The notes under the pieces were generated by a model. It worked only from the letters and a program-made list of their open reading frames with translations, had not been told where the DNA came from and ran no database searches. The position numbers were made by a program, and so were the translations under genes. A DNA stretch of 64,000 nt from Roseiarcus sp963776665 (lineage in GTDB: Bacteria > Pseudomonadota > Alphaproteobacteria > Rhizobiales > Beijerinckiaceae): contig CAVZNQ010000012.1 of the NCBI GenBank assembly GCA_963776665.1, forward strand, positions 1 to 64,000, in the 5' to 3' direction. Position 1 is the first letter of the stretch, and each line of letters starts with the position of its first letter. This document shows, one piece after another, positions 42,643-51,464 of the stretch.

Positions 42643-44218
42643 AAGCGAGAACAATGCCTAGTGGGCTTTCGCTCCAATAGTGGGCTTTCGCACGCGCTCG
42701 CCACGCGCATGGCCGCGTGCGCCCGCCGCCGGGCTCCGGGGTTACGCGCGCGCCCTAGACCGGCAATTTTGCCGCTCTCCGATAGTCAACCGCGGTGTTG
42801 AACATTGGCTTGGGAAGCGGTAGTCGCTGATTGGCAATCTGAGGGTATGCAACGCTCTTACCTTAGCATTTATTAGGATTTCTGCCTGTCTGCGGGCGTT
42901 GACGTCCGTGTTGGGAAGCACATGGGAAACATCGCGGACCCGGAGGCGGGACCTGCTAGGCCGCACAGAAGGCCGCTGGCCTGGCGTCGGACGATCGCCG
43001 GTCGGACGGCTTGAGGCGGTTCCTGGGCTCTCCCTGTCGGTCCAGCGGCCGTCTTTACGAGGGCGAGGGCCCGTTCAATCGTTTCACCTTGGGACGATTG
43101 AAGACCGCCTTCAGGGCCCTTCCCGTTACCGCCCGCGACGCCTGCGTGCACCGGCACGCGCTCGAGCCCCGGTGTCGGCCGACTCGGTCCGCCCGCGCGC
43201 GAGGCCTCGGGCTCGGTGGGACGCGGCTCAATGATTCCGTGGCGTTCCGGGCACGTTGCGCGATGCAGCCGCGCCGGGCGCGACGACGCGCGGCCCGCGA
43301 CGAAAACGATGCCTCTGCCGCCTCCAATGCGAAAGGGGGGCGATTTCTGCCCTCTGGGCGGATGCACTGTCCGCCATACTATCCCGTCAATCGCTAGATA
43401 TTGCTACGGTTGCACGGCGACGGCGTTCCCGTTTCCCGTATTATTTCCCGCTTCGGGGCCCAGATGGCGTGCGGCAGCTGACGTTTCCGAAGAACGTCTA
43501 CCGCCGATGTTGGTCGACGACCGCTCACCTCACTGGGGAGGCCCGCTGGCGGCCTTCGGCGGCTCGGCGGTGTCATGGGAGGCTCGAGACGCTCGACCGC
43601 GTCCAGCGACCGTCTGCTGGCCGTCTTGTGGCCTGGCCGACGTCGTCACCATTCGAAAGCCGCTCGGCCTTAAGGTCCACTACCCCTAACTGAGGCCAGT
43701 TCGTTGCCGGTGATAGGCACCATACATTCCATTGTGAGCCCTGTATTTCCTGGGGATTGCGATTCCTGGCCTCAGCTAGTCCCACATCTGGTCCCACACT
43801 CGAGGCCGTTCGATGCGGTCGACGGCGCGGCTCGAGGGGGCGATCGGCGTCCACCTCGAGTGGTGGGGGGGTCCGATGGACCCTTTAAGCAAGGTTTAGG
43901 GCGGGCGGTGGCCAACTCCGCACTCTACAGAAAAAACCCCAGGGTGTTGAATCACTCTCCAAGGCCAAGTCCGCCGCCAGAACAAAAAACGTTTCGCCTA
44001 GTTCATTGCGCGATGACCGCGATAAGCCGCAATGCCGTCTGTCAGCCATGTCTCGACGGTGGAGAATCCATGCGATGGGAAGAACTGTAACGCAAGATAC
44101 ATCAAAGGGAATAAACATATCATATTGCTATCATGGCCTGTATGAGCTAGATTATAGTGAGACGGCTGGTCGCATGGTGGTACCCTGTACATAGCGATAA
44201 GCTTTCTGGCGGCTGAGG
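42643..44218. other. 1.6-kb gap without supportable genes
   Basis: Open frames here lack ribosome-binding sites and family resemblance; the longest, on the minus strand at 42873-43367, is Pro/Arg-rich in the way antisense frames of GC-rich DNA are. A 14-bp direct repeat (TAGTGGGCTTTCGC) occurs at 42659-42672 and 42678-42691. A 9-base GTCCCACAC/T-type repeat lies near 43780. The last 100 bases are AT-rich and contain a promoter match for the next operon. Confidence 0.4.
44125..44153 (+). promoter_or_regulatory. Candidate promoter of the 44.2-kb phage operon
   Basis: TTGCTA at 44125-44130, a 17-base spacer and TAGATT at 44148-44153, in an AT-rich stretch 65 bases ahead of the next gene. Confidence 0.35.
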
Positions 44219-44986
44219 GTGAAAGAACAAATGGGCTCGTTATTCGCGTTTCCGCCCGCCGCGGACAGCTTACCCTTCGCGAGACGGGCGTTGGACCGGA
44301 ACCTTCGCGAGCGCGGCGGCCTCGTCAACGAACGCGGCAAGTTGCAGAAGATGCGCGCGGACCTCGAGGCGAAGCTCGGCGCGGTCGGCCAGGCCGAGCA
44401 AGAGCGTGACGCCCTCCTTGTCCGTGATGCTCAGTCGCTTGTTGACCGGCTCCGGAACGGCGCCGAGACGACGCTCGCAAGTTTCGGACTTCGGGCACGC
44501 GGCATCGACGAAAAGATCGCCGCATCATTGCATCAAGCCAAAGTCGTCGTGCTGGCGATCGAGGCGATCGACCGCGAACTCGTGAACATCGAAGCGAAGA
44601 TAACCGAGCTTGATGAGCTCGCGCGGTTCCTCGTTAAGGACACGACCCTCGAGGCGATGGCCGGGGAATTCGAGGACTACGCGACCGCTTGTGAGAACCT
44701 CCGCGTGAGCATGGTTCGGCTCTCTGCGGTGTCGCGGTTCCTGAAGCCGCCGACACATGACTATCTGCCGGGGGCGTCCAGGCTTGCGATCATCGCGCCC
44801 GACTTCAGCAACGATTCGGAGACTGCCATCGTCGCGGAGCCGCGTGAAATCGCACGGGCTGAGGCCATCATTCGCCAATTCGCGGACCGGCTTCTTGACG
44901 ACGCTCGCGCGCCTGCTCCGACGTTCCCGCCGGTCGATCCGCGGGAAGATGTCACTGTCCCGTACGAGTTCTCGGACCGCGCCTGA
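44219..44986 (+). CDS. Coiled-coil phage protein
   Basis: 255 residues from GTG 44219 (ATG 44231 is an alternative). Residues 35-150 are almost entirely heptad-like helix (LVNERGKLQKMRADLEAKLG, AIEAIDRELVNIEAKITELD). The tail is more hydrophobic and Pro-rich. No enzyme motif is present. Possibly a structural or scaffold-type protein or a DNA-bound regulator, but the function is unknown. It starts a run of three or four small genes leading to the terminase. Confidence 0.6.
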   Translation: MKEQMGSLFAFPPAADSLPFARRALDRNLRERGGLVNERGKLQKMRADLEAKLGAVGQAEQERDALLVRDAQSLVDRLRNGAETTLASFGLRARGIDEKIAASLHQAKVVVLAIEAIDRELVNIEAKITELDELARFLVKDTTLEAMAGEFEDYATACENLRVSMVRLSAVSRFLKPPTHDYLPGASRLAIIAPDFSNDSETAIVAEPREIARAEAIIRQFADRLLDDARAPAPTFPPVDPREDVTVPYEFSDRA

Positions 44987-45107
44987 GCGTCGGCTTCTGG
45001 ACCTGGACGCCTTGCCCGGCGCGAACCGGCAGCGTGAAACCAGCCGCCAGCTCGAGACCGCGAAGGCGGCGAATTCGTAACCATCATCCCCAACCAAAGG
45101 AAATCCC

Positions 45108-45332
45108 ATGACCATGACACTCCGCGCCGTCGCCGACAAAGAATTCAACATCGCTGCGGCCACCGGGAAGATCTCGCGCCAGACCAGCCGCCTAATGGCG
45201 ATGGCGGACCTTCCGATCGGCCGGCTGACTGTAGCTCAGGTGGACGCAAAATTAGCCGCAGCGTCGCGTCTTTCCGTGCTCGACCGCATCGCGATCAAGG
45301 CAGAGCTTTCTCGTTTTGGATTGATGGAATGA
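45108..45332 (+). CDS. Hypothetical phage protein (74 aa)
   Basis: Starts MTMTLRAVADKEFNIAAATG with AAGGAAA seven bases upstream. Mostly helical; its C-terminal part VDAKLAAASRLSVLDRIAIK resembles a small helical bundle. The stop overlaps the ATG of the next gene (ATGA at 45329). Not recognised. Confidence 0.6.
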   Translation: MTMTLRAVADKEFNIAAATGKISRQTSRLMAMADLPIGRLTVAQVDAKLAAASRLSVLDRIAIKAELSRFGLME

Positions 45333-45604
45333 CCAAGATCGTCGCCACCCGCCAGGCTGAGGCTGTCACGCCAGCGCCGATTGCGATCGGCGCACCGTCA
45401 CCGGCGGCTCGGGCGTTGGCCTTTGAGCGCGGCGCGAACATCGACAGCCTTATGTCGCAACTGCGTCTGGCGCTCGTCGAGGTCCGTCACGCCGTCGAGG
45501 CGATGGTCGCGGTGACGCCGCCGGAAGAGGCTCGGCCGCTGCAGTCGTTCTTGCGAAGGCTGTGCCTTGTTATGGCCGAGGTTTCGGTGTTTGCGCCGAT
45601 CTAA
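45329..45604 (+). CDS. Hypothetical phage protein (91 aa)
   Basis: Translationally coupled to the preceding gene through ATGA. The first 40 residues are Ala/Pro-rich. The remainder (NIDSLMSQLRLALVEVRHAV, then EARPLQSFLRRLCLVMAEVS) looks like two amphipathic helices. Not recognised. Confidence 0.55.
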   Translation: MTKIVATRQAEAVTPAPIAIGAPSPAARALAFERGANIDSLMSQLRLALVEVRHAVEAMVAVTPPEEARPLQSFLRRLCLVMAEVSVFAPI

Positions 45605-45857
45605 CGAAACACGAATTGCCGGGGGAGTTTTTTCTCGAGTTCTTCTCCTCCGGCGGTCGGGAGCTGGCGACCAGATGACCAGCAGCGCACGCACGGGGTT
45701 TCCCCTGTTGTCCTCGGGGCGGCGCACGCGACGGGTTGGGTACACGGCGATTGATCTCCCCGTTTCTCTCGACCGCCCGCCACACCAAGAAGCAGCCGGC
45801 CTCGATCTCGCGCAAGCACATCGGGGCCGGCCCGCCAAATTTAATTGAGAGGTTTTC

Positions 45858-46499
45858 GTGACCGATCGGCGAAGTGACAGAACAATCCGCAGCTCAACGT
45901 GCAAATGTTGCGTTCACCCCGATCGCGCTCGCATCGAATTGATGCGCGTGTCGGGCGTTTCCTTCGAAGCCTTGGCCAAAGAGTTCGCAATATCTAAGGA
46001 CAGCATCTTTCGCCATTTTAAGTCGCATGTGTCCGAGCGCCGCAAGGCCGAATTATTGGCCGGTCCGGCGAAGATTCATGACCTTGCCAACGCTGCAGCG
46101 AAGGAAAGCAAATCGCTGCTGGAATATCTGTCCATCACACGGGGCATCCTGTTCAACAGATTCCTTTCCGCGGCCGAATGCGGCGACACGAACGGCGTCG
46201 TCTCCACGGCAACGCAGCTTTTGGCGGCCCTGCGAGAGCTCGGAAAGCTGAGCGGCGAGCTTCGCAATCTGAGCGGCATCAACATCACCCAGAACAACAT
46301 TTTGAGCATCGCGGCGTCGCCGGAATTCGAAAAGTTGTCCATTGGACTGCTCAACCTGGCGCAGCGCCACCCGGCCGTGCGGGCCGACGTTATCCAGTTG
46401 CTCCGCGGCCTCGAGGCGTCAACGGCGGAGGCACCCTATCCGATGATTGAAGGCGCGATCGAGGGCGAAGAGATCGCGGTATTGGCCCATGTTGACTGA
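45858..46499 (+). CDS. Phage terminase small subunit-like protein
   Basis: 213 residues from GTG 45858, with GAGAGG seven bases upstream. An N-terminal CKCCVHPDRARIELMRVSGV is followed by an HTH (SFEALAKEFAISKDSIFRHF) and a long helical region that could oligomerise. Position directly before, and overlapping by 11 bases, the large terminase gene is the main reason for the call. Small terminases bind the packaging-start DNA. Sequence similarity to known families is not visible by eye. Confidence 0.65.
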   Translation: MTDRRSDRTIRSSTCKCCVHPDRARIELMRVSGVSFEALAKEFAISKDSIFRHFKSHVSERRKAELLAGPAKIHDLANAAAKESKSLLEYLSITRGILFNRFLSAAECGDTNGVVSTATQLLAALRELGKLSGELRNLSGINITQNNILSIAASPEFEKLSIGLLNLAQRHPAVRADVIQLLRGLEASTAEAPYPMIEGAIEGEEIAVLAHVD

Positions 46500-47775
46500 C
46501 GCCTTCGGCCGCCTGGCCGACCGGATAGAGACCGATTGGAAATCCATCGCGCGTCCGGAGCAACTACCCCCGCCTGGCGATTGGTTGATCTGGCTTGTGC
46601 TCGCGGGGCGCGGGTGGGGTAAAAGTCGCTGCGGGGCGGAATGTGTTAGGGCGCAAGCCGAGGCCGGCCTGGTGTCTCATATAGCGCTTGTGGGGCCTAC
46701 TAGCGCCGACGTCAGAGACGTTATGGTTGGCACCTTGCTGGAGATCGCGCCGAATTCAAATCGGCCCCTATACGAACCTTCGAAGCGCTCACTCACATGG
46801 CCGAACGGCTGTCAGGCAATAGCTCTGAGTTCTGAAGAACCGGAGCGCATCCGCGGTTTCTGATTTTCGCTAGCCTGGTGCGACGAGCTCGCCGCCTGGC
46901 GCAATGTCGCTGAAACGTTCGATCTCCTGCAGTTCACGATGCGCCGCGGCCGCCGGCCGCGCCAGGTTATCACGACGACGCCGAAGCCGATCCCGCTTTT
47001 AAGGGCGCTGTTGAAGCGCGACGACGTGGTGGTCACGCGGGGAAAAACTAGCGACAACGCGGCCAATCTTGCGCCGACGTTTTTGCAGACAATCGTGTCG
47101 AGATATGAAGGCACGCGCTTGGGGCGGCAGGAATTAGACGCCGAGATCCTCGATGACGTGGTCGGCGCGTTGTGGTCGAGATCGCTTCTGGAACAGACCA
47201 GGCGCTCGGCTGCGCCTCCCATGACCAGAATTGTCGTTGCGATCGATCCGTCAGTCTCGAGCTCCGAGGGAGCAGACGAATGCGGCCTGATCGTCGCTGG
47301 TCTTGGCGTCGACGGCCACGGTTACGTGTTGCACGACGCCAGCGGCGTCATGTCCCCAATAGAATGGGCGCGGAAGGCGGTCGGGCTATCCAAGCATTGG
47401 TCTGCGGATCGGATTGTCGCTGAGGCGAATCAAGGCGGAGCGCTGGTAGAAAACCAAATCCGCGCGATTGACCACACTGTAAGCTTCAAGTCCGTTCACG
47501 CGAGCCGCGGCAAGATCACCCGCGCGGAGCCGATCGCCGCGTTATTCGAGCAAGGCCGGGCGCATCTCGTCGGGACGTTCCCGCAGCTTGAAGACCAGTT
47601 ATGCACATTCTCCGCCGGATCGTCCGATTCGCCAGATCGCCTCGATGCAATGGTTTGGGCGATGACCGAATTGGCGCTCAACGCACGGCGGGGCGAGTTG
47701 GTCTTCGCCGGGATCGACAAGCGCGACGAATTGGAAGTTGCGCGCCACGCTTTTAACACGGACAGATACCGGTGA
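46489..47775 (+). pseudogene. Phage terminase large subunit with internal TGA
   Basis: DNA-packaging motor, about 428 codons. Walker A AGRGWGKS is at residues 39-46. Walker B AWCDELAAW follows shortly after an in-frame TGA at 46861-46863 (codon 125), which replaces the residue after ERIRGF. Downstream the same frame continues: FTMRRGRRPRQVITTTPKPI, the nuclease domain with VVAIDPSVSSSEG and FSAGSSDSPDRLDAMVWAMT, ending FNTDRYR. Apart from that single stop the gene is full length and in frame, so it is a recent nonsense mutation or a read-through case. Confidence 0.88.
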
Positions 47776-48074
47776 GCGCGCCCAAGCCCAGACGTGCACT
47801 CTGCTCGCGCCCGCATCTGCATCGGGCGGGATTTGCCATGCGACCAGGCCCGAGGTGTAGATCCCCGCGCCTCAGCCTGCGTGTTCGACGGAACGACTGC
47901 TCGTTGCGCGAAGCAAACCTACACCAGGAAGACCGAGAAATTCCGCTTTGGGTCGACCTGGCTCAGGCTCGCCCAAGTCCATTGGCGCCTACGCCCGATC
48001 GAGGGGCGGCTCCGCGGGAAAAGTGGGCGCTTCGTCATAGAAGAGACGCTATAGCAGCGCGACGAAAATGCGGA
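47776..48074. other. Gap after terminase; no portal gene
   Basis: The portal gene expected after a large terminase is absent. A plus-strand frame at 47794-48054 (GTG start, four Cys, ending RFVIEETL) is possible but has no ribosome-binding site or relatives. This point probably marks where the rest of the prophage was deleted. Confidence 0.4.
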
Positions 48075-48515
48075 TCATGCCTGCCCTCGTCGGGCGAGAA
48101 AGATTTCGACCTGCCTCCGCCATGCGCCGTCCGGACCGATTAGCTTACGGTAACTTTCGTCGTCGAGTACGCGGCGCAAGGCTTCCTCGCCGCTGCTCCA
48201 GGGCAATCGTTGGCTGCGATACCGTTGAAACCGGTCGGCTTTTAATCGCGCGATCGCGTACGACATCACCTCGTCGTGCCGGAAGAACACGAGCGAGCCG
48301 CCGAGCCTCTGGCTATAGAGCCATTGGATTTCCGGTCGCTGCGAAGCGATGTGGCGCACCGCTCGAATGACGGTGCTGCGGTGACTCTGCTTGATCTGGT
48401 CTGGATAAAGGTCCGGCCAGATGCGCTCGCACAGGTCCTCGGTCGTGAAGGCGTTGTCGCGCTCGCGGTCAAATATCTTGACGAGCACCCGCTGGATTCG
48501 GCCGCTCATAAGCAT
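48075..48515 (-). CDS. Hypothetical protein with winged-helix character (146 aa)
   Basis: MLMSGRIQRVLVKIFDRERD and AFTTEDLCERIWPDLYPDQI look like the helix-turn-helix half, and LGGSLVFFRHDEVMSYAIAR the wing region. The rest is Arg-rich with a conserved-looking WSSGEEALRRVLDD segment. It is convergent with the prophage genes. Similar small proteins occur around prophages in this order, but no family is assigned. ATG 48509 (third residue) is an alternative start. Confidence 0.55.
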   Translation of the reverse strand: MLMSGRIQRVLVKIFDRERDNAFTTEDLCERIWPDLYPDQIKQSHRSTVIRAVRHIASQRPEIQWLYSQRLGGSLVFFRHDEVMSYAIARLKADRFQRYRSQRLPWSSGEEALRRVLDDESYRKLIGPDGAWRRQVEIFLARRGQA

Positions 48516-48751
48516 TACCCGTACGGAACATCATGGTCTCGCCGATTGTTAGACGATTCGCCGATTATAGTTAAGCAGATCCTACGAGGGCTTTGTTGCG
48601 ATTTTGCCACATAAGTCCGCAAATGCGAGTCCGGAGAGAATGTCGGATGGACTTGCCGGAAACGAATCCGATAATGCGTGTCTTGGTAATTGGCGGCGGG
48701 CGCGCGTCGGATGGTTGATGGCGTGTCGTATCAACACGGAGACAGCGAGAA

Positions 48752-49576
48752 ATGATCAAGAATTGGTTCAAAGGGGTCGCGATCGCAGCGTTGACGGCCG
48801 CAGGGGCAGTCGCTGCACAGGCCGCCGACCTTCCGACCAGAAAAGAGGCGCCGGCGCCGGTCTTCGTGCCGCCACCCTTCACCTGGACCGGGTTCTATAT
48901 CGGTCTTAACGCAGGCGGCATCTTCAGCAGCGGCAGCAAAAACGCGACGCTTATCGTTCCGGCTTCGGAGCTTTGGCTTTCGAACTATTTCCCGGGCGGG
49001 CTTGGCAGCGGCAAGACCGGATTCATCGGCGGTGGCCAGGCCGGCTACAACTGGCAGACCGGCGCGTTCGTGCTCGGCGTCGTAACCGACTTCGACGGAA
49101 CGAGCCTGAGCAGCTCGAGGAGCTTCAGCAGCGCTCCCTTCGTTGGGGCCGGGTTCCTTACCGGCGACACCCTGAACGTGAACTCCAAGGCGAGCCTGGA
49201 CTGGCTGGGAACGACGCGGGCAAAGATCGGCTTCGTCGCAACCCCTGACAATCGCCTGATGGTCTACGGAACGGGCGGCGTCGCCTACGGCGGCGGGAGC
49301 TCGCACTTCAACGTCTTCGACTCCGTCACTAACTCATTCTGGAGCGGAAGCCCGAGTTCCACGCGCGTTGGCTGGACGGTCGGCGCAGGCGTCGAATACG
49401 CCTTCACCAACAACTGGACGATCGGCGGTGAATATCTCTACGCCAACCTGGGCAGCAGGACGGTCACGACGGTCGCAAACCCCGCCGCCGCCACCTTCTT
49501 TCCAGACGTGTATGCGACAGCGAAGTTCAGCTACAATGCGTCGATCTTTCGCGCTCTTGTGAACTACAAGTTCTGA
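48752..49576 (+). CDS. Omp31/Hbp-type outer-membrane beta-barrel protein
   Basis: 274 residues. Signal peptide 1-24 (ALTAAGAVAAQAA|DLP) is followed by the hallmark DLPTRKEAPAPVFVPPPFTW, then WTGFYIGLNAGGIF, the start of an eight-strand barrel. Alternating strands and loops (FIGGGQAGYNWQTGAFVLGV, then WTVGAGVEYAFTNNWTIGGE) end with the terminal strand FRALVNYKF, with aromatic last residue for BAM recognition. Members of this family are abundant surface proteins in Hyphomicrobiales. A good terminator follows at 49608. Confidence 0.93.
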   Translation: MIKNWFKGVAIAALTAAGAVAAQAADLPTRKEAPAPVFVPPPFTWTGFYIGLNAGGIFSSGSKNATLIVPASELWLSNYFPGGLGSGKTGFIGGGQAGYNWQTGAFVLGVVTDFDGTSLSSSRSFSSAPFVGAGFLTGDTLNVNSKASLDWLGTTRAKIGFVATPDNRLMVYGTGGVAYGGGSSHFNVFDSVTNSFWSGSPSSTRVGWTVGAGVEYAFTNNWTIGGEYLYANLGSRTVTTVANPAAATFFPDVYATAKFSYNASIFRALVNYKF

Positions 49577-50121
49577 GCGCTCGCGCTCCGATACTACTTG
49601 GTTTTGGCCGGAGGAGAGGCGACTTTCCTCCGGTTTTTTCGCGCTTGGTGCTGCCCTATGCCGCTCCCTTAGGCCAGTTTGACCGCCCCGAGCGGTAAGT
49701 GAATCGCATGGTCGCAACAGGGGCCGCAAGTCTGGCCAGGCTCACGTCCGCTAGTTATGACAGCCGCGTCGAGGCCCGCGGTCCGTGCAAGAGCGCTGGG
49801 AGGGCTCCGCGATCCATAATGACCGCGTGACGTCGATTCCCGTCGTCACTGCATCGACTTGGGGCCGTCTTGTCGAGCATTGGCCGAAGACGTCGTGCCG
49901 GAGCGCATGAACACCGCACCGAGCGTGGCGGAGGGCGGGCTCCGCAAACCTGCTACCGTCTGGTCACAAAGAAGTCGGAGCTCATCGCTCTTTTGGTCAA
50001 TCGTGGTCGTTCATTGAAGCGCCCTTCACGTCCGCCCTTGACGGTGCCGAACAAGCCAAAAGCCGAGATCGTTCGGAGAGAAATCCGGCGCTCCGCCCAT
50101 TGGGCGAAACGCCGGTCGCGC
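49577..50121. other. Gap between porin and orphan pqqA
   Basis: Apart from the porin terminator (49608-49639) nothing is supported. No pqqB, pqqC, pqqD or pqqE fragment follows pqqA on its strand. Open frames lack start signals. Confidence 0.5.
49608..49639 (+). terminator. Rho-independent terminator of the porin gene
   Basis: CCGGAGGA pairs with TCCTCCGG around a ten-base loop, followed by TTTTTT. It starts 32 bases after the porin stop. Confidence 0.85.
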
Positions 50122-50199
50122 TTACATTTCGGCGGAAATATAAGACGTAACTTCCATGCCAGCGCAGATTTCGACAACGACCGGGGCGGTCCAGCTCAT
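50122..50199 (-). CDS. pqqA: Orphan PqqA: precursor peptide of pyrroloquinoline quinone
   Basis: A 25-residue peptide, MSWTAPVVVEICAGMEVTSY followed by ISAEM. PqqA carries a conserved Glu-x-x-x-Tyr whose side chains PqqE cross-links and which become PQQ; here Glu16 and Tyr20 have that spacing (EVTSY). The whole segment E-I-C-x-G-M-E-V-T-S-Y matches the pattern of methylotroph PqqA. AGGAGG, a perfect Shine-Dalgarno, lies six bases before the ATG, which supports real expression. No other pqq gene is nearby, so processing must rely on enzymes encoded elsewhere. Extra pqqA copies away from the pqq cluster are known in methylotrophs. Confidence 0.85.
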   Translation of the reverse strand: MSWTAPVVVEICAGMEVTSYISAEM

Positions 50200-50421
50200 C
50201 GGTTCCTCCTTTAGGTGCGTCCGGGGCTCTCCCGGATATAGGTGTATACGTGGGGCGAGGAAGGCGGTTCCATTAGACCCGCTCCAGCTTTTTGCGTTGG
50301 ACGTAGCGAAAATCGCGACTCTCTGTAGCGGAATTAGCTACATAATATCAAAGGCTTAGGTCTTGCAAATCAGCGCGGCTCATGTTTGATTCGAGGCGTC
50401 AAGTCAACGGTGAGGAAGGCT

Positions 50422-50730
50422 ATGAACGTCGCAACCCACCTGAACTTCAACGACCTGGTCGCCGCTCACGAGACTAAGCGGGCGATACGCCTCAAATTGG
50501 ACGCGGCCGACGTCCCCGACGGTCCAGAATACGACGCAGCGCATGAAGCCAAGCACGAGGCGATGCGCGCCCTTGCGGATGCGCCATGCACCCATGAGCA
50601 GTTCACCCCGAAGCTCGCCTATATCTTCGCATGTGACGCAATCGACGCCGGCGAGCCGCCGTGTCAGGGTGAGGATTACGGACCCGTGGCGGTCGCCGTC
50701 CAGGCGTTCCTCGAGCAGCTTGCGGCGTGA
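50422..50730 (+). CDS. Orphan hypothetical protein (102 aa)
   Basis: MNVATHLNFNDLVAAHETKR has GGAAGG just upstream. The protein is acidic and helical (EYDAAHEAKHEAMRALADAP), with two Cys in CTHEQF and CQGEDYG. It is divergent from pqqA, with 222 bases between starts. No family is recognised. A terminator-like hairpin lies at 50898-50942, 170 bases beyond its stop. Confidence 0.55.
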   Translation: MNVATHLNFNDLVAAHETKRAIRLKLDAADVPDGPEYDAAHEAKHEAMRALADAPCTHEQFTPKLAYIFACDAIDAGEPPCQGEDYGPVAVAVQAFLEQLAA

Positions 50731-51046
50731 TGCCTTAGGAGCGCCGCTGGCAGGCATGTCGACGCCGGGGGCAGTTCTTCTCCCCACGCCGGCCGAGGCC
50801 ATCAGGCGGGCCTCCCTGTCCCGCCGTCATCATGTCGCAATTAAGCTGCACGTTCATTCCCGGCGCGCCGTTTTCGCCCCCCGGCGGGCGCGCCTTTGCC
50901 CCGCGGCACCGAGATTTCCCTTCCGGCCCGCGGGGCTTTTTTGTGGGGCGAGACCTGCTACAGTCGCGGATCGCCGCAATTGGCGACTGAGAGCAATCCG
51001 CTATCTCCGTATCAAAGAGAACGGGCAGGCCCAGAGAGCGCGGCTA
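50731..51046 (+). other. Gap with terminator
   Basis: GC-rich DNA with a strong terminator (50898-50942) but no ORF of merit. The 168 bases between the preceding stop and the stem could be 3' UTR or a short RNA. An extended -10-like TGCTACAGT near 50958 may start the next gene. Confidence 0.4.
50898..50942 (+). terminator. Rho-independent terminator
   Basis: GCCCCGCG and CGCGGGGC form an 8-bp GC stem around a 23-base loop, followed by six T. The long loop is unusual but the stem and T-run are convincing. Confidence 0.75.
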
Positions 51047-51262
51047 ATGCGGTGGTGCTATTTCCTGCGCGACGGGTGCATTGCCGGTGTCGAGATGCTG
51101 CCCTCCAGCCTCCCGAATGAAGTCGCGATCGCAAAGGCTCAGTTGCTGTTTTCGGAGCGCAAGTCGTTCGATGGCTTTGAGGTTTGGGATGGCGCCCGCG
51201 TGGTCTTCAGTTACCCGGACCCCGCCAAGAAGCCTCAGAGCGGTCAGCAGGAACCACTATGA
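51047..51262 (+). CDS. Small hypothetical protein (71 aa)
   Basis: MRWCYFLRDGCIAGVEMLPS, then AIAKAQLLFSERKSFDGFEV and WDGARVVFSYPDPA. The layout (aromatic strand, Ala-rich helix, then Gly-Phe-Glu-x-Trp-x-Gly-x-Arg) is a recurring form of short Hyphomicrobiales orphan proteins of unknown role. AGAGAG lies about ten bases before the ATG. The preceding 500 bases are open in this frame but do not look coding. Confidence 0.5.
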   Translation: MRWCYFLRDGCIAGVEMLPSSLPNEVAIAKAQLLFSERKSFDGFEVWDGARVVFSYPDPAKKPQSGQQEPL

Positions 51263-51464
51263 GCCGGCCTTCGCCAGCCGCAGGATCACGTCGCTGTAGC
51301 CCTCGCCGGGACCCCTTGAGCCTGCCAAGGCTATCGACAATCGCCGGATCTAACCAGATTCGAATGAGACCGTCGGGAGTTGGGGGCGGCGGCGGGTTAT
51401 CCAACTCTGATAACGACGCTTTGATCGCCTCGTAGGCCTTCGCCGTGATTGAAATCGAAATCAT
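51257..51464 (-). pseudogene. Small orphan protein gene with frameshift
   Basis: Starts MISISITAKAYEAIKASLSE, continues GLIRIWLDPAIVDSLGRLKG, then shifts. The expected ending GPGEGYSDVILRLAKAGS and a stop at 51257 lie one register over. An extra G in AAGGGGTCC near 51320 explains it. Proteins ending in GESYSDVILRLA-type motifs are antitoxin-like small proteins of unknown role in this order. It overlaps the convergent gene at 51047 by six bases. Confidence 0.6.

Larger units (their letters stand above)
37730..47775. mobile_element. Cryptic prophage remnant
   Basis: Spans a damaged tyrosine integrase, two HTH excisionase-like genes, a ParB-like protein, a truncated RepA-like ATPase, several small orphan genes, a small terminase and a large terminase with an internal stop. 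No portal, capsid, tail or lysis genes follow. Order and strand (integrase minus, the rest plus) fit a phage-type element that lost its structural half. No tRNA gene or duplicated att core was found by eye. The right edge could extend to about 48515. Confidence 0.8.

Noticed and set aside
42873..43367. 164-codon minus-strand frame in the prophage gap
   Set aside because: Pro/Arg-rich with no start signal or recognisable domain; likely chance in GC-rich DNA.
46861..46863. TGA in the terminase as a selenocysteine codon
   Set aside because: Terminases are not selenoproteins, and no SECIS-like hairpin directly follows; a nonsense mutation is simpler.
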